64,000 bases of DNA from Opisthocomus hoazin (GCF_030867145.1 NC_134426.1:1488001-1552000); one strand, 5' to 3'; shown: positions 47,965 to 60,540, counted from the stretch's first letter. Numbers and translations: made by a program. The notes: a model not told the origin generated them from the sequence alone.

Positions 47965-49440
47965 TCATAGAATCATAGGTTGTAATAGACCTCTAAGATC
48001 ATCAGGTCCAACCATCAACCCAACACCACCATGCCTACTAAACCATGTCCCAAAGTGCAATATTCACATATTTTTTGAACATGTCCAGGGATGGTGACTC
48101 AATCACCTCTCTGTGCAGCCTATTCCAACGCCTGACCACTCTTTCAGGAAAGAAACTTTTCCTAATATCTAACCTAAACCTCCCCTGATGCAACTTGAGA
48201 CCATTGCCTCTCATCCTGTAACTAGGTACCTGGGAGAAGAGACCAACACCCACCTCACTACAACCGCCTTTCAGGTAGTTGTAGAGAGCAAGAAGGTCGC
48301 CCCTCAGCCTCCTCTTCTCCAGACTAAACAGGCCCAGCTCCCTCAGTCGCTCCTCGTAAGACTTCTTCTCTAGACCCCTCACCAGCCTTGTTGCTCTTCT
48401 CTGGACACGCTCCAGCACCTCAATGTCCTTCTTGTAGTGAGGGGCCCAAAACTGAACACAGCACTCGAGGTGCAGCCTCACCAGTGCCGAGCAGAGGGCC
48501 ACGATCACCTCCCTACTCCTGCTGGCCACACTATTCCTGACACAAGCCAGGATGCCATTGGCCTTCTTGGCCACCTGGGCACACTGCTGGCTCGTGGTCA
48601 GCCAACTGCCGACCAACACCCCAAGGTCCTTTTCCACTGGGCAGCTCTCCAGCCACTCCTCCCCAAGCCTGTAGCGTTGCATGGGGTTGTTGTGACCCAA
48701 GTGCAGGACGCGGCACTTGGTCTTGTTGAACCTCATACAGTTGGCCTCAGCCCATGATCCAGCCTGTCCACATGCCTCTGCAGAGCTTTCCTACCCTTGA
48801 GCAGATCGACACTCCCACCCAGCTTGGTGTCATCTGCAATCTTACTGAGGGAGAGCTCTGTCTTCTCATCCAGATCATTGATAATGATGTTAAACAAGGC
48901 TGGACCCAAAACTGAGCCCTGGGGGACACCACTTGTGACTGACCACCACCTGGATTTGGCACTATTCACCAACACTCTCTGCACTCAGCCATTCATCCAG
49001 TTCTTTATCCAGCAGAGAGTACACCCATCCAAACCATGGGCAGCTAGTTTCTCCAGGAGGATGCTGTGGGGAACAGTGTCAAAGACCTTACGAAAGTCCA
49101 GGCAAATAATATCCACAGCCTTTCCCTTGTCCACTAGGCGGGTCACCTGGTCATAGAAGGAGATCAAGTTGGTGAAGCAGAACCTGCCTTTCAGGTATCC
49201 ATGCTGGCTGGGGCTGATCCCATGGTTGTCCCTCACATGTCCTGTGAGCGCACTCACAATGAATCACTCCATAATTTTGCCCAGCACTGAGGTCAGGCTG
49301 ACAAGCCTGTAGCTCCCAGGATCATTCCTTCCAGCCCTTCTTGTAGATGAGTGTTACAATGGCGATCCTCCAGTCCTCTGGGACTTCCCCTGTCAGCTAG
49401 GACATCACTACCAGCCTGATCCATGACTGTACCATCAAAG
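47965..49440 (-). mobile_element. CR1 LINE of a second subfamily, 3' half with broken RT
   Basis: Minus strand. The 3' tail is at 47965 (AAATCATAGAATCATAGG), with a 3' UTR of the type also seen at 27.3 and 33.8 kb. The RT is split into three successive frames: 48985-49257 (palm start, YLDFRKVFDTVPHSILLEKL-like), 48733-48984 ([11 protein letters not shown] and an IADD catalytic box), and 48038-48736 (thumb). Sequence continues, worn, to about 49440. The IADD box replaces the FADD of the other copies. Confidence 0.88.
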
Positions 49441-52400
49441 GGATGGTTAAATGATGGGTGAGAGAAGATCCAGCAGAGTTTGAGAGGGAATGCCCTCAAG
49501 TGGAGACCCTGCTGTGACGTGCTTGGTGTTCATGCACTGCCATGCATCCACTGGGTAGAGAAGGGACAGACCTTGCATCACTGCAGTGGTGGGACTCAGT
49601 GACTGCACAAAGGCACGAAATCTGTGTGAGATGCCCTGGGTGGTGCCTGTCACACAATGACTCTGAAAGAGGATGGGGTTCCTGCATGGGACTTGTACTG
49701 TCCATGTCAGATGCATGCAGTTGTCCTGGAGAGCCCTGGCACATTCCACAGTCATAGATGTCTGTAAATGTGAAATAAATGAAGATTCAGCTGCCCTGAA
49801 TGAGGTTAGGCAATGAAGGGATGCATATGAGACAAACCCCATCATACTGTTAAGGCCACGTGGACAAAACAGCTGACGGAGAACAGAAAGGGAGAGACTT
49901 TGTTCTCCCTGTGCCACAGGACTCCATTTGGTCAGGATGATTACATCCATCAGCAGCCCTGGACATAAGGAACATTTAAAGGTTGATTTGTCTTCAAGGT
50001 GGGCACTTTCTGTCATTGAAGTTGGCCAAAAGGTTTTCCCACCAGCCTCCAGGAAGGTGCCCTCAGACGCTGCCCTGTCTCTTTAAACTGCTCCATCAGA
50101 GCTTGTAGTTACCAGCAAGCATCTTGGTCATCTCTGGAACTAAACCTGTCACCAAGTGTCTGCGTCTGAACATCTTCCTCCTGCTCTCCACCTCCATTAA
50201 TTACCAAGGGAGCTGAGAAAAGGATCTGCCATGCAGGAGGCTGTTTTGTGCCAATCTCAATTGAGGCAAGAGGAGTCCCACCTCCTGTGGGTTTTGTGGT
50301 GAGCATGAGAGAGACCTGAGTCCTCAGGACTTCAAACTCAGGATGAGATGCCTCCAATGACTAGGCTCAATCCCTTCCCTCAGCAGGGGCAAATGAGATT
50401 CCTTCCTGTCACTTTCTGGTTGTCCTGTCTTGTGATGGGGCAAGGAAAGGTGATTTTTGTTTCTAACTCTTTCTCTGAGAGGAGAATTGACGCTGTTGAA
50501 ACTGAGTGTCTCTCCCCAGCTGAGGGAGGCAACAGGACTGATTGCTTCAGCCTGTTTCACAGCAAGTTGTCCTGGAGACCAAAAGACACCTCGAGGGAGC
50601 CCAGAGTGGGTAAGGATATTGCTGCCTTGTGCTGGTCCTGTGCTGCTGATCTGGGCTGGGCTCCTGGGATGGAGGGAACTCCTGGCAAGTGGGCAGCACT
50701 TGCAGAGAAACAGCTGTGCCCAGGAGCAGCTCCTCTGCAAAGCACAGCAGGGCTGAGGGCACTGCCTGCAGGCAGCGAGGGGAGAGGTGCGAGGTGGACA
50801 TAGGTTAAAGGCAGTGCGGGGTGGGAAGACGCTGAGAGCTCACTGAGGGAGAAATTTTCACAACCCATGAAATGGTAAGTCCCTGGAAGCAGGGCAGTGA
50901 ATCTGCTGCTGCTGGAGGGATCTCCAAAAGCTGGCACATCCTACAGCCTACAGGATCTTTGTGGAGGATTGTCACAGCTTCTCAAGCCTAGAGGGGGAAG
51001 ACACCTTCCAGAGAAGTTTTTCCCTGCCCTGCCATCAGAGGAGCAGGGCATGCTGACTGCCTTCTCCGGAGATTACTGGTAGGATGTTAAGCCAGGTGTG
51101 TAGCCAAGTGTGCCCAGGACGGTCCTCCAGAGCAGGGTCCCTTTACTGCAGGAGTCTGTATGCTGGGGTCAGTGCTCAGCCTGCCCGGGGAGCTCCAGAT
51201 CGTGCTGTGGGGAGAATCTGTGGGTGGAAGAAGGGACCCCCAGTAGGGCAGTGTTTTTCTCCTACCAGGAGACTGCTGCATGGGTCAGCTGCTCACAGCT
51301 CCAGTTTACCCCCAGAATATTTCCTAAGGCTGACTCAAGAAGAAGGTCATGCGCAGGATTACTGTAAAGATAACAAAAACTTCCTCAATTTGTGTTATCA
51401 GTTTCCCTTTTGGAAGAGGGAGGGCAGTGTAAAAGGGATAAATGGAACAGGAGCTTTCAGCCTTGAAGCAGTCACTGAGATTCCTGAGCCAGTGATCAGT
51501 AACTCTGATAGGAGCCTCCTAAAGCACCCTCAGCCATTCCTCTGCCTATGGACAGCACCAGCATCACCTTTCCTGGACCTACCAGGCTTAGCCTGACCTT
51601 TCATTTTCCACCTGCAAACAGGAACATACACCCAGGCAGTGCCCTGCAAACAGGCAGGTTTCTGTAGGGCCAGGGTGAGTGCACAGGGGTTGGGATGGGG
51701 TCTGTGAGTGCTGTAATGGAAAAGACATGGGAGAGTGAAACATCTTTCAGGAGGAAAATTTCCAGGCAGCAGATATATCATCAGGGAAGGAGCAGAACAG
51801 AAAACCAGATATGATGGGAGGGAGAAATCATAAAACTCTGCATCATCCCCTCCAGTGCAGAGCCCTTCCTCTGAGTAAGCCCCCTTGCCTTCTCTCCCAC
51901 CCAGCACAGCCTCTGCCCTCAGGGCTGAGGTCTCCAAACCATGAACCACCTCCTCTGCAGCAGAGCTCCAGCAGAGCCAGGGGGCAGCTCTCCAGCCACA
52001 TCTCCATTTCTCTGCTGCAGATGACAGGGGCTCAGAGCTCAACTGCCCGGCAATGTTGGTGTCTGGGAGGGGACGTGCCCAGCTGGGTATGGGTAACGCT
52101 GTGCTGAGGGCGTGGCTGCCTCTGCCCTGGCTTTTCTCAGACTCCCTATTGCTGGATATTTGCTTGTTTCTCCTCTTGTCTGTGTTATTCCTATTGTTGT
52201 TTCATTGCTGTCATCAGCTTCGTTAGGGAGCTGGAGTTTCAGCTGCAGAGTCACAGACTGATCTTGTGGGTCCTTTCCTGCAGGTGTGTCCGTGGGAACA
52301 AGTGCCCCAACTTTCATCTGCCCTGTGGGGCTGTGGTCAATGCAGTCTGTGGGGCTGGAGGATCAGCTGCTTTTCCCTTCATCAGATGCTATTGTTAGGA

Positions 52401-53240
52401 CACTTGGCTGTCTCCTTGAGGTGTACTTCCAAGCTCTGAGCTGCCCTCTACAAAGTGAACTTCTCTCCTCACAATCTTTTATTATCTAAAAGCCCCACAG
52501 AGAACCACAGAGATGCTACAATGGAGGAAATGCTGTTGGGTTGGTGAAAGGAGCCATGAGTGTCCTTGGCTAGAAGTGAGGTGCTGAGACCTTTAGAAAG
52601 AGTGAGACATTTAGCAGTCTGCACTGAATCCCTCTGTTTTCAGTAACGTCTGGTTATTTTTCAGGGTAATGCAGCAGTGTGATCACCTTCCATCTCACAA
52701 AGAACAAGCCCAGGGCAGGTCAGAAGAAGGCAGAGGGACAGACCAGCTGCCCTCACTCTGCATTAAGCCAGAAGCAATTTCATATGCCTCACCAGTGTCC
52801 CTCTCTTCTCCCTGAGTGCAGCAGAAATGCTGAAGGTGTCTGAACTCCAAGAAAACTCCCCAGGTAAGCTGGGGGAGCTTTATGAACCCCAAACTTCTCC
52901 AACTTTTCTCTGTTATTGCCGTTCCTTAGCACTGAGAGTGCAGAGGCTGAAAAGGTGATTTTCTGTGAGGAGCGGTTTCATCTGACCAAGTCGGACACCA
53001 GGATAGACCCCTGACATCACTACTCCCATGAGCTCCTTGCTGCATAGCAGGGCAGACTCCTCAAAAGGCAGAGGACAGAGGTCCTGCTCCTTACAGTACC
53101 TTCAGCCAGCACCAACCAGACCTCGAACAAGGAAGCTGAAGAAAGTTCTCATTGAAAATGAATGGAAAATGCTCAGAAGTTCAGCAGTGTTAAAGTTCTA
53201 GGAGTATGGCTTTGCATTTCCAATGACAATTCTCCCCTAA
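49441..53240. repeat. Upstream DNA of the OR module, copy 2
   Basis: About 3.8 kb ahead of the receptor frame at 53.3 kb. It matches 61.38-64.0 kb in the same orientation and 36.9-39.8 kb in inverse orientation. Landmarks shared with copy 3 include CTCCACCTCCATTAATTA (50188; copy 3 at 62107) and AAGTTGTCCTGGAGACCAAAAG (50563; copy 3 at 62475). No protein-coding gene was recognised inside. Confidence 0.75.
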
Positions 53241-53292
53241 CAATTTATTGATTCTTCCTCTAAGGACAGGATCCCATGCCCAAAGGAAACAC

Positions 53293-54228
53293 CTGTCCAA
53301 CAGCAGCTCCATCACCCAGTTCCTCCTCCTGGCATTCGCAGACACACGGGAGCTGCAGCTCTTGCACTTCTGGCTCCTCCTGGGCATCTACCTGGCTGCC
53401 CTCCTTGGAAACGCCCTCATCGTCATCTCTGTAGCCTGTGACAACCACCTCCAAACTCCCATGTACTTTTTCCTCCTCAACCTCTCCCTCCTTGACCTGG
53501 CATCCATCTCTACGACTGTCCCCAAAGCCATGGCCAATTTGCTCTGGGACACCAGGACCATCTCCTATGCAGGGTGTGCTGCCCAGCTCTTTTTGGTTTC
53601 CTTCTTAGTAGTAGCAGAGCATTGTCTTCTGACCATCATGGCCTATGACCGATACATTGCCATCTGCAAACCCCTGCACTACAGGACCCTCCTGGGCAGC
53701 AGAGCTTGTGTCCACATGGCAGTAGCTGCCTGGAGCAGTGGCTTTCTCAATTCTCTGCTGCACACTGCCAATACATTTTCAATTCCTCTCTGCCACGGCA
53801 ATGCTGTGGATCAGTTCTTCTGTGAAATCCCCCAGATCCTCAAGCTCTCCTGCTCACACTCCTACCTCAGGGAAGCTGGGCTTCTTGGGTTTAGTGTTTC
53901 TTTATCTTTTGGGTGTTTTGTTTTCATTGTGCTGTCCTATGTGCAGATCTTCAGGGCCGTGCTGAGGATCCCCTCTGCACAGGGACGGTACAAAGCCTTT
54001 TCCACGTGCCTCCCTCACCTGGCTGTGGTCTCCCTGTTTTTCAGCACTGCAGTGTTTGCCTACCTGAAGCCTCCCTCCATCTCTTCCCCATTGCTTGATC
54101 TGGTGATTACAGTGCTGTACTCAGTGGTTCCTCCAGCAATGAACCCCTTCATTTACAGCATGAGGAACCAGGAGCTCAAAGACGCCCTGAAGAAGCAAAT
54201 TCAATCTGTAGTATTTCAGCAGCAGTAA
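53293..54228 (+). CDS. Olfactory receptor, OR14-like, full length but without its ATG
   Basis: Single-exon odorant receptor frame of 311 residues with every family hallmark: LGNALIV (TM1), QTPMYFFLLNLSLLDL, MAYDRYIAICKPLHY, SYVQIFRAV, KAFSTCLPHLAVV, and PAMNPFIYSMRNQELKDAL, ending TAA at 54226-54228. At the position where both relatives here have ATG (before S/T-N-S/D-S-S), this copy has CTG (53293-53295). The frame runs back to a TGA at 53224 with no ATG, and the first in-frame ATG is in TM2. An ATG at 53276 is out of frame. Either the gene is newly dead, or it starts at the CTG, or a spliced 5' exon supplies a start. It is otherwise undamaged. Confidence 0.8.
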   Translation: MSNSSSITQFLLLAFADTRELQLLHFWLLLGIYLAALLGNALIVISVACDNHLQTPMYFFLLNLSLLDLASISTTVPKAMANLLWDTRTISYAGCAAQLFLVSFLVVAEHCLLTIMAYDRYIAICKPLHYRTLLGSRACVHMAVAAWSSGFLNSLLHTANTFSIPLCHGNAVDQFFCEIPQILKLSCSHSYLREAGLLGFSVSLSFGCFVFIVLSYVQIFRAVLRIPSAQGRYKAFSTCLPHLAVVSLFFSTAVFAYLKPPSISSPLLDLVITVLYSVVPPAMNPFIYSMRNQELKDALKKQIQSVVFQQQ

Positions 54229-55119
54229 GGTGCCACATCTCTTCACAAGTGGTTTCCAACATATCTAGGGAACCTCCTGTGCTTTGGACATTTTACCTGT
54301 GACAATTCTGCTTCTCAAGAACCATGAACCCAGCTTGTCTGACAGAGTTACCTTTGCATATGTGTCTGGCACAGTGGAAAAGGTGCCCTCCCATGCCATG
54401 TCTCTGTAATAAAACAGGATTTTCTAAATGCCAGTGTCTCCAGGCTTTGCTCTCTTCCCAAAACTGAGGTCATGAAAAAGCTGAAAATATTCTCCCCATG
54501 AGGCTGTGCTGCTGTGCTGGGGTTCTCCATGCACTGAGGGGAGGAGTATATGGGGTGATATGTTAGGGAATAGGACTAGAGTGAGCTTTCACTGGTGTCC
54601 TCCCTGTTCAGCCCTATCCAGCACCAGCCACTCACCAAAGGTTTATGTGTGAGCTTTTCTGCACGGCCTCTTTGCTCCTCCCGCTGTGTTCAGTCCCTGC
54701 ACAGGGAGGACAACCAGCCCTTCTCGACCTCTCTCCTTGTACAGACCCTGGCAGACCTCAGAGCAGGGATGTCTGCGAAACCCCACGTGGGATGCGGATA
54801 GGGCTGGGTAGGTTCCACAACCTGTGGGAGGCTGTTTCAAGTAGGAGGAACAGAAGGGGAACAGGGTACAAAGGGATGTACTGCAGATCATGAGAGGCAA
54901 GCTGCTCCTCACACCGAATACACCCTTCCCCATGCTGCACCTGAACACTGCAGCCATTGGACCATGTGTGGGACAGCAGGGCTGGGCTGGGACAGGCCAG
55001 GGAACTGACAGGAGCCACTAAGCACCACTTGCCACGGGGTGACCACCTGGAATTTGTGGCTTCAAGGAGTCAAGAGCAAAGGGAAGAGATTCAGATTTCA
55101 CATCCCCAGGAATAGTACT
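54229..55119. other. 3' flank of the OR
   Basis: No gene or clear repeat recognised. An AATAAAAC at 54407-54414 could serve as the receptor's polyadenylation signal. Confidence 0.45.
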
Positions 55120-55500
55120 GACGAGCTGGAGTGGGTTTAGCAAAGATTTCCCAGGACAGCCATGGACTGGAGAGCATTGCCTGTTAGAAGAGGCTGAGGG
55201 AGCTGGGCTTGTCAAGCCCAGAGAAGGGATGGCTGAGGCTGACATCATCCCAGCCTGCCAGTACTTACAAGGAGATCATGGAGAATACAGACCCATCTCT
55301 TCAACAAGATTCATGGTGAGAAGACAAAATTCAGTGGGAGGAAGGTGAAAGAGGAGAGGTTCAGCCAGGACAGAAGGACAAGATTTTTCCCCAGGAGCTC
55401 ATCCAAGTGCAGGAACAGGTCACCCAGAGAAGCTGGGCAGTCTCTGTCCCTAGGAGTTTCAAACTTGGACTGAAGCAAGCATTGAACTACTTGGTCTGAC
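55120..55500 (+). mobile_element. Old LINE-like fragment
   Basis: Worn CR1-type phrases: AAGAGGCTGAGGGAGCTGGGC (55188) and CCACCCAGAGAAGCTGGGCAG-like text (55420), with large divergence from the young copies. Confidence 0.45.
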
Positions 55501-56029
55501 CAATTTTCAGACAGGTTGCGTTGAAGATTTCCTTATGTCCCATCCAGCTGCAGTTGTCTTCAATTCCTGCGACTATGGGCCCTGTTTCTAACAGGAGCAG
55601 AGCAGAGGTCTGTGGGGCTTGAGTCCTTCTGTGCTGTAAGGGACCATTTACACCAACATCTAAACAGGGGTAGAGAGGCTGACACCAGAGTGTGACTTGC
55701 TCTGGGCAAAGACTGAGAAGTGCCAGGCAAAGAAGTTTTGGGACACACAGGGCTCTTTGCAAGACACCAAATGATCTATTTTTAATACCTTTAGGTTTTT
55801 CAGATGTCATTTAATGACAATGAAAATTTCTGCAAGATTAACTGAAAACAAAGATCTAAAGCAAGAAATGTGTCAACACTTCTCAGCTTTTTTTCAGTCT
55901 TCAGGTGTCTTTTGTGACTTACTTCTGTTACCAATACTGTGTCTCTTATTTCATCTCCCTCATCATTCAGGAGTTGTTACCACTCCAGATCCAATGGCCA
56001 TGTCTAAGCATATCTTCTCAGCAGACTTA

Positions 56030-56747
56030 CATCAGTACAGAGTAGGAGCTGACCTGCTGCAAGGCAGCTCTGTGGAGAGGGACATGGGTGTCTTGATGGA
56101 CAACAAGTTGACCATGAGCCAGCAGTGTGCCCTGGCTGCCAAGAAGGCCAATGGGATCCTGGGGTGCATTAAGAAGAGTGTGACCAGCAGGTCAAGGGAT
56201 GTTCTCCTCCCCTGCTACTCTGCCCTGGTGAGGTCCCATCTGGAGTACTCTGTTCAGTTCTGGGCTCCCCAGTTCAAGAAAGATGAAGAGCTACTGGAGA
56301 GAGTCCAGCGCAGGTCTACGAGGATGAGGAGGGGACTGGAGCATCTCTCCTGCGAGGAGAGGCTGAGGGAGCTGGGCTTGTTCAGCCTGGAGAAGAGAAG
56401 GCTGCGAGGGGACCTTAGAAATGGCTCTAAATATCTGCAGGGTGGGTGTCAGGAGGACGGGGCCAGACTCTTTTCAGTGGTGCCCAGCGACAGGACTAGG
56501 GGCAACGGGCATAAACTGAAGCACAGGAAGTTCCATCTGAACATGAGGAAGAACTTCTTCCCTCTGAGGGTGACGGAGCACTGGAACAGGCTGCCCAGGG
56601 AGGTTCTGGAGTCTCCTTCTCTGGAGATATTCAAGACCCTCCTGGACGTGTTCCTGTGCAGCCATCTCTGGGTGTCCTTGCTTTGGCAGGGGGGTTGGAC
56701 TACATGTCCCACAGAGGTCCCTTCCAACCCCTACTATTCTGTGATTG
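56030..56747 (+). mobile_element. CR1 LINE 3' end
   Basis: Plus-strand 5'-truncated CR1 running from the RT thumb region (CAGTACAGAGTAGGAGCTG) to CTACTATTCTGTGATTG. It lies inside a 420-codon open frame (55814-57076) that reads from unique sequence through the CR1 and out the other side. That frame is a chance fusion, not a recognised gene. Confidence 0.92.
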
Positions 56748-56759
56748 TGCTAAAGGCAG

Positions 56760-58400
56760 GAAGAAGACCTGAATTATTGTGGAATAGGTTGAGTTTCGAA
56801 TTCGAGGCAGCAGAAGGAGGACGTGCATTCCAGTGCTGGGATGCGGAGAGCAATAGCAGATCCAAGCAAGTCTGTGGCTGTGACATCTTGCGTGCTAGAG
56901 AAGCATTAACAGGGTGTTGGAAAAAAGCAGTTGCTGGGAAACCGAGAGGCATTGGCATACCCCCAGGTAAACACAGCTTTTTGTTTGAAGCAACAGTGAA
57001 TGAGGACAGAGGGACATCAGTAAAGCTTGGGAGATCCGAGGGTCGGAGTGAGGTGGGGAAATGGGGCAGTAGCTAAAGTCTGCAAGGAAACGAGCACAGG
57101 CATAGGACAGTGTAGGACAGCCTGTGGTGGGGATGACCAAGGGCCTTGGTGTGGCTGGGACCACCCCCTGACAACACAAATGAGGTCTTCTTCCTTTTGG
57201 CTATGGCTACTCTCCCTTCCACTGAGGCCCATGAGAAGAGACCAGTGCCTTACAACCCCAGGGCATTGTTGGCTCCTCACTCACCCCTACAGAGCCTGGG
57301 AGGTTTCCCATTGCTCTCCTGCACTGAACATTCCACACCCCACATCACACTGCTCCAAAGAAGAGCCACGAACAGGCTGTGAGGCAACAGACCCCCATGC
57401 CCAGGGGATGGGGATCAGAGCTTGGCTGTCCTACTTTGCAAAAGACGTCAAGGCCTTCCACAGCCACACTCCACATCTGATTTTCCACCTGTAACCAGTG
57501 CCTCTGACTTCTTGCTTCACCCTGGGGGATGCATCAGGGATGGTCACCTCTTCTTGTAATTCCCTCCACGATCCCTTTGCAATGATGGTCCTCAGTGGGG
57601 CATGCCGACATCCTTAGAAACTTGAACGTCTGCTGATGAATTTTACTTCTCTAGAGACTTGTTCTCTGGGAAGAACTTCTCTTGAAGTTCTCAATTTTTC
57701 TGTGGTTAACTAAAGAGCTTTCAGGAGCGAAAGTCAAAGTGAAAAAACAACAATAAGAAAAGATTTTTCCCCCTTTTTTTGGATTCTTTACACGTTACTT
57801 GGTGTCAGCAATCTCCATCTCATAATAATCCTGAGCTTCTCCTAAAGCAGTCTGAATATATATGAAAATAAAGGCCCTTTGTTTACGACAATCAAGTAGT
57901 CTTTGTCCCTTCCCCCAACCCCACCATTTCCCTCATCAAACACCTGGGACTTCAAGAAGCCTTGTTCCAATCTCAACTTCCTCCCCTTAAGGCTGTAGAT
58001 ACACGTCTCAGCCTGTTGGCACAAACTCCCACCTGTTTTACTTGGAGAACGAGCTGCGTGTAGACACAGAAGGCTTTTTCTTAATGGTCAACAAATAAAA
58101 AGAAAAAGGCATGATTTAAAGAAAAAAAAAATCATTCCTCTGCTTTATATTAAATCCGCTTTACCCCTACTGAAGTGCACTTTCCACAACAGATAACCTT
58201 AGACCAACAGAAAACACCTTCTGTGTCAAGCACAGACCCCAAGATCCCTCCGAACACTGTCCCCTGTCCCAGACTCTGTCGATATTTCTTCTTTGCACAC
58301 AACAAGCTGCCCACTAAAGTCACTAGCTCCCTCGATTCATAGGGCGAAGAAAGGAGAAGTGCTCTCTTTTGCACAGCCAAATCTGCACTAATCCCAATAT
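56760..58400. repeat. Copy 2 of the direct duplication shared with 22.8-24.4 kb
   Basis: Counterpart of 22.8-24.4 kb, with matching blocks in the same order (see that entry). The CR1 at 56.03-56.75 kb abuts its left end. No gene recognised. Confidence 0.5.
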
Positions 58401-58880
58401 TTTGAGGTTACAGGGACTTTACCAAGTGTACCCTGCAGCATCTACCACCACTCATTTCTTTATTTTCTGCAGGGTAAACTACATGTGTCTCCAAAGTAGG
58501 GGAAGGCAGAGAACAGAGTTATCTCATCTGGTGTTGGACACCTTGCCCTCAATCGCCCAGGCTTCCCTTTCTAGTCAAGAGAAAAAAATCAGCTCTCTTA
58601 ACTGAGATGCCTTGGGCTTCCCTGCCTGGCCACCAGCTCCTCCTCCACGTATGCTCCTATAGGACCCGGGTCACATTTCCCAGTCCCACGTGGGGTCTTC
58701 AGCTACCTCAGGGTGTCCTGGAGGCAGTGCCCACCTCTGTGTGGGCAACTGAATCAACCCCCAAATGAAGACGTCAGGTGCATAATGGCATATCACTATG
58801 GGCCTCCAAGTGCCAGACCCCAAGTGAGGCCCGGAGCACAGGGGTGTCAAGAGGCCCAAGTCACACTCAAGTAAAACAAA

Positions 58881-59171
58881 ATGACTCCTTTTTTCAAGAA
58901 GGAATTAAAGGAGGACTCAGGGAACGACAGGTTGGTCAGCCTCACCTCAGCCTCCACTAAGGTGAAGGAGCAGCTAATCCTGTCAACCATTTCCAGGTAC
59001 AGGAAGGACAAGAGAGTCATCAGGAGCAGTCAGTCTGGCTTCACAAAGGGGAAGTCATTTTTATCTGACCTTATAACCTTCTCCAATGACATGACTGGCT
59101 TGGTAGATGAAGAGAGAGGAGTGGTGATTTGCCTGTATTTCAGAAAATCTTTCAGCACTGTCCCCCTATGA
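58881..59171 (+). mobile_element. Old CR1 reverse-transcriptase fragment (96-codon frame)
   Basis: Translation carries PFFKKELKED, VKEQLILSTISRY, IRSSQSGFTKGKSFLSDLITF, and VICLYFRKSFSTVP, matching RT fingers and the start of the palm. It stops before the catalytic motif. Confidence 0.8.
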
Positions 59172-59249
59172 TATCGTCATATAGAAGCTGTTAAAATCTG
59201 GACTGGATGAGAAGAAAGAGAGGTGGACTGAAAACTTGCAGGCCTAGAG

Positions 59250-60540
59250 AGTGGATATCAGTGGCATGAAGTCTAACCATCCACTGCAGGTTTTTCTCCT
59301 CCAGGGTCCTGCCTTCAGCCACAAAGGTCTGGGAGAACACAGAGTCAAAGAAGCCATTGAGTACCTCAGCCCTACCTGCTCCTACTCTAATGAAGCTCAG
59401 CAGCAGGCTCACGTTATATCTCTACATTCTTCTAATGAAGCAGTATCAGCTCATCTTGCAGCCCTTACCATCCTCTGCAAGTATCAAGACTACGGGAGCT
59501 TTGGCTTTGTCGTCATTCTCACATCCACGGACGAGGTTTCTAAATTCCTCCTTTGCATCTTCCCCTGTTTCCAGCTCCTGTGTTCTGCCTTTCTGCCCTG
59601 GAACTCAAACAGCTCACGTCCTCAGCCTCCTGAGAAGAATGCTTCTCTTCATGGGTGTTCAGATAGAGCGTTCTTGTCCTCCGAGGAGGCTGTAAGCCTT
59701 ATCAGATTTCCTGAGCTCCTTCCCCCTGCAGAGCTGCTTCCCACCACACCACCGGTATCAGTCTCCCAGGTATGTCAAAGTCTTCTTCTCTGGACTTCAC
59801 CCGTCTGTACTCCACTGCTGGCCTTCCTCACTCCTGGCACCTGGGACCCCACCATTCTCTGGTCACTACAGCCAAGGCACACGCTGATGATCACATCCCC
59901 AGTCAGCTCTTCCTTGTTGGCCGGGGCCAGGTCCTGGTGAGCATCTCCCTTCTCAGCCCACTTGGCTGTTGTGTTAACAAGTTGTCCCAAGATCCTCCAG
60001 ACTGCTGGCACCCTGTTTACCTGCCTGGCTGAGGAATGCCAGGGCAGTTACTGTCCCCCATGGGAACCTGCTCATTGACCTGAGACTTCCTCGGGTTGCA
60101 CACAAAAGACTTCTTCTGCTTCCTCACCCTGATCAAGTAGTTTGTAACTTCCAACACAATGTCACTCTTGCTGACTTCTCCGCTCAACCTCACACACAAA
60201 AGCTAACCAAACATGTTACTCAGCTTCTAGAGGAGCTCCATATATCCGAGCTGATCCCTCACACACAGAGCCTCCCCCTGGTACTCCTCCTCCCTGCTAC
60301 TTCCTGCGGCAGAGCCTGTATCTTTCTGTTGCATCACCCGAGCTCAGGTAATTGTCCCACCACATCTCAAGTAATCCAAAAACTTCGTAGTGCTGTGACA
60401 AGTCATTGGGCTTCAGCTGCTCCTGCCCGTGCTCCAGCTCCTCCTGGCCATGCACATTCGGGTTGCAACATCTCAGCTGTCGCACCAAGGTAGAGCACAG
60501 ACTGCTCACAGGGAAAGCTGAGCTCTGCTCCTGACCAGAA
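59250..60540 (-). mobile_element. Old CR1 ORF2 fragments (endonuclease to linker), inverted
   Basis: The minus strand carries, in order, an endonuclease part near 60300-60500 (with LLEMWWDN), a middle part with CTGGTCACTACAGCCAAGG (59859), and a linker part near 59260-59410 (AEVLNGFFDSVF). Together with 58881-59171 on plus, the two pieces face opposite ways. Confidence 0.6.

Noticed and set aside
53248-53292. Extending the OR at 53.3 kb upstream to a TTG codon
   Set aside because: TTG is not a credible vertebrate start, and the added residues have no counterpart in the other receptors.
55814-57076. 420-codon frame as a host gene
   Set aside because: More than half of it is CR1 reverse-transcriptase C-terminus. 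The flanks show no family resemblance.
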